Counted from the first letter of the stretch, positions 1 through 7,200 are shown. The stretch: 7,734 nucleotides of DNA from JBEVMS01 sp040508515 (GCA_040508515.1 JBEVMS010000192.1:1-7734), one strand, 5' to 3'. A program made the numbers and translations. The notes: generated by a model from the letters alone, not told the origin.

Positions 1-105
1 GGCCGCGTTCCGTCCGCTGCAAGATGGTGGAAACGGCTTGCACGTTTAATGACACCACGCGTGGCATGCTTGTTCCTTGAGTAAGTGACAGGTCAGGGAA
101 TTCGA
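1..105. other. Leader upstream of the ABC exporter; possible tail of a truncated upstream gene
   Basis: No gene can be called here. All three forward frames are open from the window edge and close at 47-49 (TAA), 78-80 (TGA) and 82-84 (TAA), so any could be the last codons of an upstream gene. The frame ending at 49 has the most GC-rich third positions and would end in GGNGLHV, but 15 codons are too few to judge. A perfect 10-bp palindrome, CCACGCGTGG, lies at 55-64, about 40 bases before the exporter start. It could be a regulator site or chance. I see no convincing -35/-10 pair. Confidence 0.3.
95..99 (+). promoter_or_regulatory. Ribosome binding site deciding the ABC exporter start
   Basis: AGGGA lies six bases before the ATG at 106. 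The in-frame GTG at 85, directly after the TAA at 82-84, has no comparable purine-rich site at proper spacing, so the ATG at 106 is preferred. Confidence 0.6.
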
Positions 106-2013
106 ATGCCGCGTCAGTACAGCATGGGCGGGCGGAGCAGCGGCCGCGCTGCCACGGGTGGGCGCGAGCAGGCGCCGTCGCCAAAAAGTCTGCGCGAGCG
201 CTGGTCCGCGCTGCGCAACCTGCCTCCGTTTTTGCGCGGCGTCTGGCGCACCAGCCGCTGGCTGACTTCGTGCACCCTCGTGTTGCGGCTGCTGCGCGCC
301 TTGTTGCCGGTGGTCACGCTGTTCGTGGGCAAGTTGATCGTCGACGAAGTGGTGCGGCTGTTGCGCATGGCGCATCCGCATGCTGGCCTGGATGGCTGGC
401 TGGGCAGCGGCGAGCTTGATCATCTATGGCTGCTGCTGTCGCTGGAGTTCGCGCTGGCGGTGCTGGCGGATCTGTTGGGACGAATCGTTTCGCTGATCGA
501 CTCGCTGTTGTCGGAGCTTTTCAACAACAGCACCAGCGTGGCGCTGATGGAGCATGCCGCCTCGCTGGATCTGGAAGACTTCGAGGACGCCGACCTGCAG
601 GACAAGCTCGACCGCGCACGTCGTCAAGTGGCTGGGCGAAATTCGTTGCTGTCGCAGTTGCTGGGCCAAGCGCAGGACATGGTCACCGTCGTCAGTTTCG
701 CCATCGGCATGATGATCTACGTGCCTTGGCTGATCGTGCTTTTGCTGTTGGCGCTAGTGCCGGTTTTCGTCGGCGAGCTGCATTTCAACGCGCAGAGTTA
801 CGACACCAATTTCCGCTGGACGCCGGAGCGGCGCGAGCTGGATTACCTGCGCATCGTCGGCGCCAGCGCGCAGACTTCCAAAGAGGTCAAGAGCTTTGGC
901 CTGCATCGGTTTCTGATCGAGCGCTACCGTTCGCTGTCGTGGTCGATCTATCGGGCCAACCGCTCGATCGCTTTGCGCCGTGCCGGTTGGGGCGGACTGC
1001 TGACCACCATCGGGACGCTGGGTTATTACGCGGCCTATGCGTTGATCGCCTTCCGCACCGTGCGCGGTGATTTCAGCATCGGCGATCTGACCTTTCTGTC
1101 CGCTTCGTTTCGCCGTTTGCGCAATTTGATGGAAACCTTGCTGATCGGTTTTTCGCAGGTGGCCGGACAGGCGCTGTACCTGGATGATTTGTTTTCGTTC
1201 TTCCAGATCACACCGGAGATTCTTTCGCCGACCGAACCGCGGCCATTTCCGCAGCCGATCCGCCAGGGATTCGTGTTCGAGAATGTCGGCTTTCGCTATC
1301 CCGAGTCGGAGCGCTGGGCGGTGCGCGGTTTGAGCTTCACGCTGGGCGCGGGCGAGGTGCTGGCGCTGGTCGGCGAGAACGGCGCGGGTAAGACCACGGT
1401 GGTCAAGCTGCTGGCGCGCCTGTACGACCCGGACGAGGGACGCATTCTTCTCGATGGTCACGATCTGGCCGAATACGATCTGGATGCGTTGCGCGCCCAC
1501 ATCGGGGTGATCTTCCAGGATTTCGTGCGCTACTCGATGAGCGCGGCGGACAACATCGCGGTGGGCTGGATCGACGCGCGCGAGGACGGCGAGCGCATTC
1601 GCCATGCCGCGCGGCGCAGCCTGGCCGACGACGTGATCACGCAACTGCCGGACGGTTATGAGCAGATGCTGGGCAAGCTGTTCAAGGGCGGCGTCGATCT
1701 ATCCGGCGGCGAGTGGCAGAAGATCGCGATCGCCCGCGCCTACATGCGTGACGCGCCGCTGCTGATTCTGGACGAGCCGACCGCGGCGTTGGACGCGCGC
1801 GCGGAATTTGAGGTGTTTCAGCGTCTGAAAGTGCTTTCGCATGGCAAGAGCGCGGTGATCATCTCGCACCGGTTTTCCACCGTGCGCATGGCCGATCGCA
1901 TCATCGTGCTGGAAGACGGCCGCATCGAGGAGAGCGGCACGCATGATGAATTGGTGGCTGCCGGCGGTCACTACGCCGAGTTGTTCGAGCTGCAAGCGGC
2001 GGGTTACCGCTAG
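106..2013 (+). CDS. ABC exporter, fused permease/ATPase half-transporter
   Basis: This is a type IV (MsbA/lantibiotic-exporter-like) ABC half-transporter of 635 residues that should work as a homodimer in the inner membrane and export a substrate using ATP. The N-terminal half has hydrophobic stretches near residues 57-78, 107-128, 190-223 (two helices), 296-316 and 345-362, consistent with six membrane helices. The C-terminal ATPase is complete: an aromatic A-loop Tyr near 398, Walker A GENGAGKTT at 423-431, Q-loop Gln 471, signature LSGGE at 532-536, Walker B LLILDEP at 552-558 with Asp 556 and catalytic Glu 557, and H-loop His 588. The signature has Glu where the consensus has Gln, a common variant. 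The N terminus is basic and low in complexity, so the true start could be the ATG at 124, but the ribosome site favours 106. There is no C39 peptidase domain. From memory it resembles a widespread proteobacterial exporter family of unknown cargo. The substrate cannot be told from sequence; a peptide, lipid or drug is possible. Confidence 0.93.
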   Translation: MPRQYSMGGRSSGRAATGGREQAPSPKSLRERWSALRNLPPFLRGVWRTSRWLTSCTLVLRLLRALLPVVTLFVGKLIVDEVVRLLRMAHPHAGLDGWLGSGELDHLWLLLSLEFALAVLADLLGRIVSLIDSLLSELFNNSTSVALMEHAASLDLEDFEDADLQDKLDRARRQVAGRNSLLSQLLGQAQDMVTVVSFAIGMMIYVPWLIVLLLLALVPVFVGELHFNAQSYDTNFRWTPERRELDYLRIVGASAQTSKEVKSFGLHRFLIERYRSLSWSIYRANRSIALRRAGWGGLLTTIGTLGYYAAYALIAFRTVRGDFSIGDLTFLSASFRRLRNLMETLLIGFSQVAGQALYLDDLFSFFQITPEILSPTEPRPFPQPIRQGFVFENVGFRYPESERWAVRGLSFTLGAGEVLALVGENGAGKTTVVKLLARLYDPDEGRILLDGHDLAEYDLDALRAHIGVIFQDFVRYSMSAADNIAVGWIDAREDGERIRHAARRSLADDVITQLPDGYEQMLGKLFKGGVDLSGGEWQKIAIARAYMRDAPLLILDEPTAALDARAEFEVFQRLKVLSHGKSAVIISHRFSTVRMADRIIVLEDGRIEESGTHDELVAAGGHYAELFELQAAGYR

Positions 2014-2046
2014 CGCGATCACGCGCGGCGTGCAACAACGCGCTGT

Positions 2047-2081
2047 GCCGAGCGTCCACCGGCGAGGGTGGACAACTCGGC
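2047..2081. terminator. Hairpin between convergent genes, possible bidirectional terminator
   Basis: GCCGAG (2047-2052) pairs with CTCGGC (2076-2081), and inside it GTCCACC (2054-2060) pairs with GGTGGAC (2067-2073), giving 13 base pairs with a small 1/2 internal loop and a six-base loop. It starts 33 bases after the exporter stop and 14 bases after the hydrolase stop on the other strand, the usual place for a shared terminator. Neither side has a U-tract, so it may instead be a 3'-end-protecting structure or need Rho. Confidence 0.45.
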
Positions 2082-2095
2082 GTGTGTTCGGGTGA

Positions 2096-4072
2096 TCAGC
2101 CGCCGTGCACCACCGGCAACTCGATGTAGCTGGCCTGGTCACCAGCGCGATAGATTCGCTGAGTGGCCGCCTGGTAATCGGAAGGCTTGGCCAGGAAAAT
2201 ATTCGGCACAAAGGTTTGCGGGTTGCGATCGTACAGCGGGAACCAGCTGGACTGGATCTGCACCATCACGCGATGACCGGGCAGGAAGACATGCTCGGCA
2301 TTGGGCAGGTCGAAGCGGTAGTTCAGCGGTGTATTGGCGGCCAACGGCTGCGGATTGGCAAAGCCGGTGCGGTAACGACCACGGAAGATGTCCATCGAGA
2401 TGCCCAGCTCGTAACCGCCCAGTTCGGGTTGCTCGGCGACCTGGTTGGGATAGACGTCGATCAGCTTGACCACCCAGTCGCTGTCGGTGCCCGAGGTGGA
2501 GGCGGTCAGGTGGACCACCGGCCAGCCGCTGATTTGCAGCGGCGTGGTCAGCACGTCCGATTCATAGGTGAGCACATCGGGGCGGGTGGCCGCCGCACGC
2601 TGATCTTCGACCAGCCAGTTGTGCCAAGTGGGGCTGCCCATCGCGGGCACCGGCCGGGCACGGTAAGGGATCGGCTTGGTCGGATCGGAAACGTACTGGT
2701 CGTAGCCGGTGCTGCTGGTGGCCGGCGGCGCTTCGAAGCCTAGCTTCATGCCCGGCTCCAGGTACAGCGCGGTCGGCGTGATCGCGCAGCCGCTGGGACA
2801 GCCGGCCGGCCACGCGGGCAAGCGCTGCCATGTGTTGGTGCCGGTGACGAAGGCGTTGACCGGCGCGGTGTCGTCCTTGGGCGCGCCGTCCTTGAGATAC
2901 TGCGCCAGGAACGGGCGCAAGATGTGTTCGCGGTAGTAGCGGGAGGTATCGCTGCCGAACTTGATCGGACCCAGCGCGCTGCCCTCGTCTTCCTCCTGGC
3001 CATGAAACCACGGGCCCATCACCAGGAACACCTTGTCGTTTTGCGTATCCTTGGGCTTGATGGCCTTATAGACGGCCATGGCGCCGTAGATATCTTCCTG
3101 GTCCCATTCGCTGTCCACCAGCATCACCGGCACTTTCAGCGGCAGCGCGGCCAGCACTTTGTCCACCGCTTGGTCTTGCCAGAACGCATCGTAGGCCGGG
3201 TGCGCCAAGAGCTTGTTCCAGAAGCCCAGTTGCTCCATGCCGTATTGATGGCCCAGCGCGCCTGCCGAGCCGGCATCCAGGAACATGGTGTACTCGTCCT
3301 GGTAGTTGCTCCACCATTTAACGCCGCCCTTGCGGGTGGCGGTCTGCTCGTAAATGTAATTGATGTTCTGTTGACGGAAGGCGCCGTTGTGGAACCAGTC
3401 GTCGCCCATCCAGCCATCGACCATCGGGTTTTCCGGCACCGATACCTTCAAGGCCGGATGCGGATTGACCAAGGCCATCAGCGGCTCGAAGCCGTCATAG
3501 GAAACGCCGATGGCGCCAACTTTGCCGTTGGATTCAGGCACGTGCTTGACCAGCCAGTCGATGGTGTCATAGGTATCGGTAGCATCGTCCACCGGCGTGG
3601 GATTCTGCGGGCCGTGGATCGGACGGTTCATTACATAATCGCCCTCAGAACCGTACTTGCCACGTACGTCCTGCACCACGCGGATATAGCCGTCTTCGAT
3701 CAGCACGTCGTTGGCGTCGTCGTCGCCGCGCAGCGTCATGGCCAAGCTGCCGCTCTGCTCCTTGGGGGTGGTGTAGTCGTCGGCGTCGTAGGGCGTGCGG
3801 GTCAGCAGCATGCCCACGTGCTTGGCCGCCTTGGGTACCAGGATCACGGTATGCAGCTTGACCCCGTCGCGCATGGGGATCATGACCTCACGCCGCTCGT
3901 AGTCGAAGCTCCCGGTCACGGGGGTGAATTTGGCCGGCGTCTCACTGGGGTAGTTCGGGTACTTCGGCGAGGCAGGCTTGTCGGTGCCGGCATACGCGGC
4001 GCAGGTCGATAACGCACCCGCCAGGGCGAGGGCGAGCCGGGCGAGGGGGAAGCTGCTAAGGAGATTTGACAT
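2096..4072 (-). CDS. Alpha-amino acid ester hydrolase (CocE/NonD family, secreted)
   Basis: This is a serine hydrolase of the X-Pro dipeptidyl-peptidase S15-like group. The family hydrolyses esters and amides of alpha-amino acids and can cleave or make alpha-amino beta-lactams such as ampicillin and cephalexin; its natural substrate is unknown. Numbering is from the ATG at 4072 (658 residues). A signal peptide with a hydrophobic core at about 10-21 ends at AYA|G after residue 28. The nucleophile is Ser191 in GVSYDG, the acid is Asp324 in WDQED, and the base is His357 in GPWFHG. The carboxylate cluster that binds the substrate amino group is present: Asp225 (in GWMGDDW), Glu326 and Asp327. The spacing of these residues equals that of Ser174, Asp208, Asp307, Glu309, Asp310 and His340 in X. 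citri AEH as I recall it. A Cys425-Cys429 pair and the C-terminal jelly-roll motif SDWVVKLIDVYP are also there. An in-frame TTG at 4093 would add seven residues before the signal peptide; neither start has a clear ribosome site. The gene is divergent from the aminopeptidase and convergent with the exporter. Confidence 0.93.
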   Translation of the reverse strand: MSNLLSSFPLARLALALAGALSTCAAYAGTDKPASPKYPNYPSETPAKFTPVTGSFDYERREVMIPMRDGVKLHTVILVPKAAKHVGMLLTRTPYDADDYTTPKEQSGSLAMTLRGDDDANDVLIEDGYIRVVQDVRGKYGSEGDYVMNRPIHGPQNPTPVDDATDTYDTIDWLVKHVPESNGKVGAIGVSYDGFEPLMALVNPHPALKVSVPENPMVDGWMGDDWFHNGAFRQQNINYIYEQTATRKGGVKWWSNYQDEYTMFLDAGSAGALGHQYGMEQLGFWNKLLAHPAYDAFWQDQAVDKVLAALPLKVPVMLVDSEWDQEDIYGAMAVYKAIKPKDTQNDKVFLVMGPWFHGQEEDEGSALGPIKFGSDTSRYYREHILRPFLAQYLKDGAPKDDTAPVNAFVTGTNTWQRLPAWPAGCPSGCAITPTALYLEPGMKLGFEAPPATSSTGYDQYVSDPTKPIPYRARPVPAMGSPTWHNWLVEDQRAAATRPDVLTYESDVLTTPLQISGWPVVHLTASTSGTDSDWVVKLIDVYPNQVAEQPELGGYELGISMDIFRGRYRTGFANPQPLAANTPLNYRFDLPNAEHVFLPGHRVMVQIQSSWFPLYDRNPQTFVPNIFLAKPSDYQAATQRIYRAGDQASYIELPVVHGG

Positions 4073-4171
4073 GGGTGGGCCGATGGTGAGCAATCGCCCA
4101 ATTTAGAGGATGCGCGCAACGGGTGGAGGTGGCTGAAGTCACGCATGCATTCTTGCGGGAGGCGTGTGAAT

Positions 4172-4187
4172 TTGCGTTTTCACGCAA
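4172..4187. promoter_or_regulatory. Inverted repeat, candidate operator
   Basis: TTGCGT (4172-4177) and ACGCAA (4182-4187) are perfect 6-base inverted arms around a TTTC spacer. The site is about 100 bases from the hydrolase start and 164 from the aminopeptidase start. Its size suits a dimeric repressor or activator. I do not recognise the consensus, and no regulator gene is present in the window. Confidence 0.3.
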
Positions 4188-4339
4188 GGATGTGACGAGC
4201 ATGGCGCGTAGGCTTAATTTCCGGCACTGTTTGCCAGCTAACGTGGAGCCAATGGCTGTGTCCGACGCATTGCGGTCAGGCGTGAGCTTCATGATCACCC
4301 ATCGCCGCTGCCCGAAAGCAGCGCGTCGTTTCCATCCTT

Positions 4340-4346
4340 GAGGAAG
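4340..4346 (+). promoter_or_regulatory. Ribosome binding site of the M1 aminopeptidase
   Basis: GAGGAAG lies four bases before the ATG at 4351. This is a strong Shine-Dalgarno match that fixes the start, and the signal peptide directly following agrees. Confidence 0.7.
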
Positions 4347-4350
4347 ATTT

Positions 4351-7020
4351 ATGCGTCGTCGTCTTGTGGTTGCTATCGCGTTGGCGCTGGCCGCCGTCAC
4401 TGGTACGGAACAGTCCTTCGCTACCGACCAGGCTGTTATCGGGCATGCCACACCGAGCCGTGCGCTCACACCCACTCAGCTGCCGCGCGGGATCACGCCC
4501 AGCCACTACGATGTCGCCCTGGTGCCACATGCGCAGTCGCTGAGTTTCGACGGCACGGTGACCGCGACGATTGCGGTGGCCAAGCCGACGCGCAGCATCA
4601 CCCTCAATGCGCTGGACCTGAGCTTTTCATCGGTCAGCCTCACCGACGCGACGGGCAAGCTGAGCTTTGCCGCGCCCAAGGTTAGCGTTGATGCGGCGAC
4701 GCAGACCGCTACCTTCACCTTCGCGCAGCCGATTCCGGCCGGCAGCTATCGTCTGGCGATGAGCTACACCGGCAAGATCGGCACGCAGGCGGTCGGCATC
4801 TTCGCGCTGGATTACGACAGCAAGGGCGGCAAGCAGCGCGCGCTGTATACCCAGTTCGAGAATTCCGACGCGCGACGCATGATCCCCTCCTGGGATGAGC
4901 CGGCCTACAAGGCCAGCTTTACGCTGGAAGTGACCGTGCCGTCCGATGAGATGGCGGTCAACAATATGCCGGTGGCGTCGCGTACTGATCTGGGCAACGG
5001 GCTCAGCCGCGTGCGCTTCGAGACGACCCCGAACATGTCGACCTATCTGCTGTTCTTCGGCTTAGGCAAGTTCGAGCGCGCCACCACCAGCTCTGACGGC
5101 ACCGAGATCGGCGTCATCACCCAGCAGGGTTCCATCGGCCAGGCCCAGTTCACGCTCGACTCGGCCAAGGCTGTACTGCACGAATACAACGATTACTTTG
5201 GCGTGCCTTATCCGTTGCCCAAGCTGGACAATATCGCGGCGCCCGGCAGCAGCCAGTTCTTCGCCGCGATGGAGAACTGGGGGGCGATTTTCACCTTCGA
5301 GTCCAGCCTGCTGCTCGATCCGGCGATTGCCACCCAATCGGACAGCGAGGAAGTGTTCAACACCGCCGCGCACGAGATGGCGCACCAGTGGTTCGGTGAC
5401 TTGGTGACCATGCGCTGGTGGGATGACCTGTGGCTCAACGAAGGCTTCGCCTCGTGGATGGCCAGCCGGGCTACGGCCAAACTGCATCCGGAGTGGAACA
5501 CCGCGATCGATGCGGTCAGCGTGCGCGAGGCGGCGATGGCGCGCGACGCGATTGCCACCACGCATCCGGTAGTGCAGCACGTGGAAACGGTGGAGCAGGC
5601 CAATCAAGCTTTCGACAGCATCACCTATTCCAAGGGCGAGGCGATCATCGGGATGTTGGAAGCCTATGTCGGCCACGACACCTGGCGCGATGGCGTGCGC
5701 CGTTACATCAAGGCTAACGCTTACAACAACACCGTGTCCGATGATCTGTGGAAGGCCATGGACGCGGTGGCGCCGGGCAAGCACGTCAGCACCATCGCGC
5801 ATGATTTCACCTTGCAGCCGGGCATTCCGCTGATTCGTGCGGAAGCCTCGCAGTGCGCGGACGGCAAGACCGTGCTGAGCCTGAGCCAGGGCGAATTCAC
5901 CCGTGATCGACCGGACAAGCAGCCGCTGCGCTGGCATGTTCCGGTGATCGCCGAGGCGGTGGGCGGCAGCCCGGTCAGCACCGTGGTGACGGACGGCAAA
6001 GCCAGCGTGAGCGTGCCCGGCTGCGGACCGATTCTGGTCAACGCAGGTCAGAGCGGTTACTACCGCACGTTGTATGCGCCGGCGCAGTTCGCCGCCTTGA
6101 AGGGCGCCTTCACCAAGCTGGCGCCGATCGACCAGTTGGGCCTGATGGGCGACACCTGGGCGCTGGGTCTGGCCGGCTTGCAGAGTGCTGCGGATTATCT
6201 GGAGCTGGTCAAGCTGACCCCGCTCGATGCGGACCCGACGATCTGGGGCGAGATCGCCGAATCGCTGCGCCAACTCAATAATTATTACCGTGGCGACATG
6301 CAGCATCAGCCGGCCTTCCAAGCGTTCGCCATCGCCAGGCTGACGCCGGTGTTGGCACGGATCGGCTGGCAACCGCAGGCTGGCGAAGCCGGTCCGGTGA
6401 AGATACTACGCAGCGAATTGATCGCTACCCTCAGCGCCTTGGGCGACCATGCTGTGATCGAAGAAGCGCGTCGTCGTTATGCCGCAGGGAGCGGCGACGC
6501 CAAGGCGATGCCGGGCGAGCTGCGCACGGTCATCCTGGGCGTCGTGGCCAGCCACGTCGACGCGGCCGGCTGGGATCAACTGCACGCAACCGCCAAGGCG
6601 GAGACGACACCGCTGATCAAGGAGCGCCTGTATGCCCTGCTGGCGACCAGTGATGATGTCGCCCTGGCGCAGCGTGCGCTGGATCTGGCCTTGACCGACG
6701 AGCCGGGTGCCACCAACAGCGCGAGCATGATCCGCATTGTGGCGTTAAATCATCCCGAACTGGCGTTCGATTTTGCGGTGGCGCATCGTGAGCGTATTGA
6801 TCAGCTAATCGATGCGCCCTCGCGCAGCCGCTACTACGCGGCGCTGGCTGGTAGTTCGCTGGACCTGGCGACCATCGACAAGATCAAGGCTTTCGCCCAG
6901 GCCCATATCGCGCCCAGCTCGCGCCGGGTCGCCGACACCTCGATCGCCAACATCCAGTACAGCAGCACGGTGCGCAAGCAGCGCCTGCCGCAGATCGACG
7001 CCTGGCTTAAGCAGAACTAA
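4351..7020 (+). CDS. M1 family zinc aminopeptidase, secreted
   Basis: This is an 889-residue gluzincin that removes N-terminal amino acids from peptides. A signal peptide (basic MRRR, hydrophobic core about 5-16) probably ends after SFA at residue 24, so the enzyme should be periplasmic or secreted. The N-terminal beta domain spans about 44-230 and includes the family motif TQFENSDARRMIPSWDEP at 167-184. The catalytic domain (about 240-460) has AAMENWG at 305-311, HEMAH at 341-345 with zinc ligands His341 and His345 and catalytic Glu342, and third ligand Glu364 in WLNEGF. This is the HExxH-18-E spacing of the family. The transition-state Tyr is Tyr426 in SITYSKG. The remaining roughly 360 residues look like the helical ERAP1-C-type domain. 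The first Gly of the GxMEN exopeptidase motif is Ala here. Length is usual for ERAP/PepN-like M1 enzymes with this C-terminal domain. It is likely monocistronic: a terminator follows 22 bases after the stop. It shares its upstream region with the divergent ester hydrolase. Confidence 0.95.
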   Translation: MRRRLVVAIALALAAVTGTEQSFATDQAVIGHATPSRALTPTQLPRGITPSHYDVALVPHAQSLSFDGTVTATIAVAKPTRSITLNALDLSFSSVSLTDATGKLSFAAPKVSVDAATQTATFTFAQPIPAGSYRLAMSYTGKIGTQAVGIFALDYDSKGGKQRALYTQFENSDARRMIPSWDEPAYKASFTLEVTVPSDEMAVNNMPVASRTDLGNGLSRVRFETTPNMSTYLLFFGLGKFERATTSSDGTEIGVITQQGSIGQAQFTLDSAKAVLHEYNDYFGVPYPLPKLDNIAAPGSSQFFAAMENWGAIFTFESSLLLDPAIATQSDSEEVFNTAAHEMAHQWFGDLVTMRWWDDLWLNEGFASWMASRATAKLHPEWNTAIDAVSVREAAMARDAIATTHPVVQHVETVEQANQAFDSITYSKGEAIIGMLEAYVGHDTWRDGVRRYIKANAYNNTVSDDLWKAMDAVAPGKHVSTIAHDFTLQPGIPLIRAEASQCADGKTVLSLSQGEFTRDRPDKQPLRWHVPVIAEAVGGSPVSTVVTDGKASVSVPGCGPILVNAGQSGYYRTLYAPAQFAALKGAFTKLAPIDQLGLMGDTWALGLAGLQSAADYLELVKLTPLDADPTIWGEIAESLRQLNNYYRGDMQHQPAFQAFAIARLTPVLARIGWQPQAGEAGPVKILRSELIATLSALGDHAVIEEARRRYAAGSGDAKAMPGELRTVILGVVASHVDAAGWDQLHATAKAETTPLIKERLYALLATSDDVALAQRALDLALTDEPGATNSASMIRIVALNHPELAFDFAVAHRERIDQLIDAPSRSRYYAALAGSSLDLATIDKIKAFAQAHIAPSSRRVADTSIANIQYSSTVRKQRLPQIDAWLKQN

Positions 7021-7042
7021 GCGAGTCGCCAAGGTAGTCATG

Positions 7043-7074
7043 GGAAAGGCCTGCTTGCAGGGCCTTTCCTTTTT
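7043..7074 (+). terminator. Intrinsic terminator of the M1 aminopeptidase
   Basis: GGAAAGGCC (7043-7051) pairs perfectly with GGCCTTTCC (7061-7069) around a nine-base loop, and five T residues follow (7070-7074). It begins 22 bases after the stop codon. Confidence 0.9.
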
Positions 7075-7117
7075 GGTGAGGCGACATTTCCTTGATCGTC
7101 ATGCGCATCATGATTTC

Positions 7118-7147
7118 ACGTTATAGATGTCTGGACGTCTATAACGT
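7118..7147. repeat. Long inverted repeat (13-base arms, 4-base spacer)
   Basis: ACGTTATAGATGT (7118-7130) and ACGTCTATAACGT (7135-7147) are inverted arms matching at 12 of 13 positions around CTGG. The one mismatch would be a G-U pair in plus-strand RNA. No T-tract follows, and a strong terminator already lies upstream, so a protein-binding site or mobile-element footprint is as likely as an RNA hairpin. The middle 16 bases also read as two tandem 8-mers, AGATGTCT and GGACGTCT, each one base from the enterobacterial MetJ box AGACGTCT. Confidence 0.65.
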
Positions 7148-7200
7148 ATATATCGTGTGTCCTGACCACTTCTTATAACCTTGCTGAAAGTTGCATCGGC

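Larger units (their letters stand above)
4073..4350. promoter_or_regulatory. Shared divergent intergenic region (hydrolase / aminopeptidase)
   Basis: This 278-bp gap must hold the promoters of both flanking genes. No strong sigma70 pair is visible on either strand. The best AT-rich -10-like element for the hydrolase is TAAATT (4105-4100 on the minus strand), with no good -35. On the plus strand TTGCGG at 4270-4275 could be a -35, but the nearest -10-like bases are only 14 away. Notable elements are the inverted repeat at 4172-4187, an imperfect direct repeat (4147-4166 and 4267-4284) and a small hairpin with CGCTGC/GCAGCG arms at 4306-4323 just before the aminopeptidase ribosome site. The short open frame at 4123-4341 looks like chance. 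Confidence 0.5.

Noticed and set aside
85..108. GTG at 85 as start of the ABC exporter
   Set aside because: It follows directly on a stop codon without a good Shine-Dalgarno site, whereas the ATG at 106 has AGGGA at ideal spacing.
754..1644. A 296-codon minus-strand frame inside the ABC exporter
   Set aside because: It is antisense to the exporter's membrane and ATPase regions, with shadow-like composition.
2924..4012. A 362-codon open frame on the plus strand inside the ester hydrolase
   Set aside because: It is antisense to the well-supported hydrolase; the His/Val/Gly-rich product has no recognisable motif and no ribosome site was seen.
2096..4072. Lipoprotein signal in the hydrolase (LSTC around residues 21-24)
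   Set aside because: Thr directly before the Cys does not fit the lipobox, and AYA|G four residues later is a good signal peptidase I site.
106..4072. Exporter plus beta-lactam-active hydrolase as a resistance island
   Set aside because: The genes are convergent, separated by a hairpin, show host-like composition and lack integrase, transposase or flanking repeats; nothing ties them into one system.
4123..4341. A 72-codon open frame in the divergent intergenic region
   Set aside because: The product has no motif or clear hydrophobic pattern and no convincing ribosome site, and the frame covers the region expected to hold promoters. A small protein cannot be fully excluded.
5062..6372. A 436-codon open frame on the minus strand inside the aminopeptidase
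   Set aside because: It is fully antisense to a gene with intact catalytic motifs; its product is rich in Arg, His, Gln and Gly without any domain, which is the usual shadow of GC-rich coding DNA.
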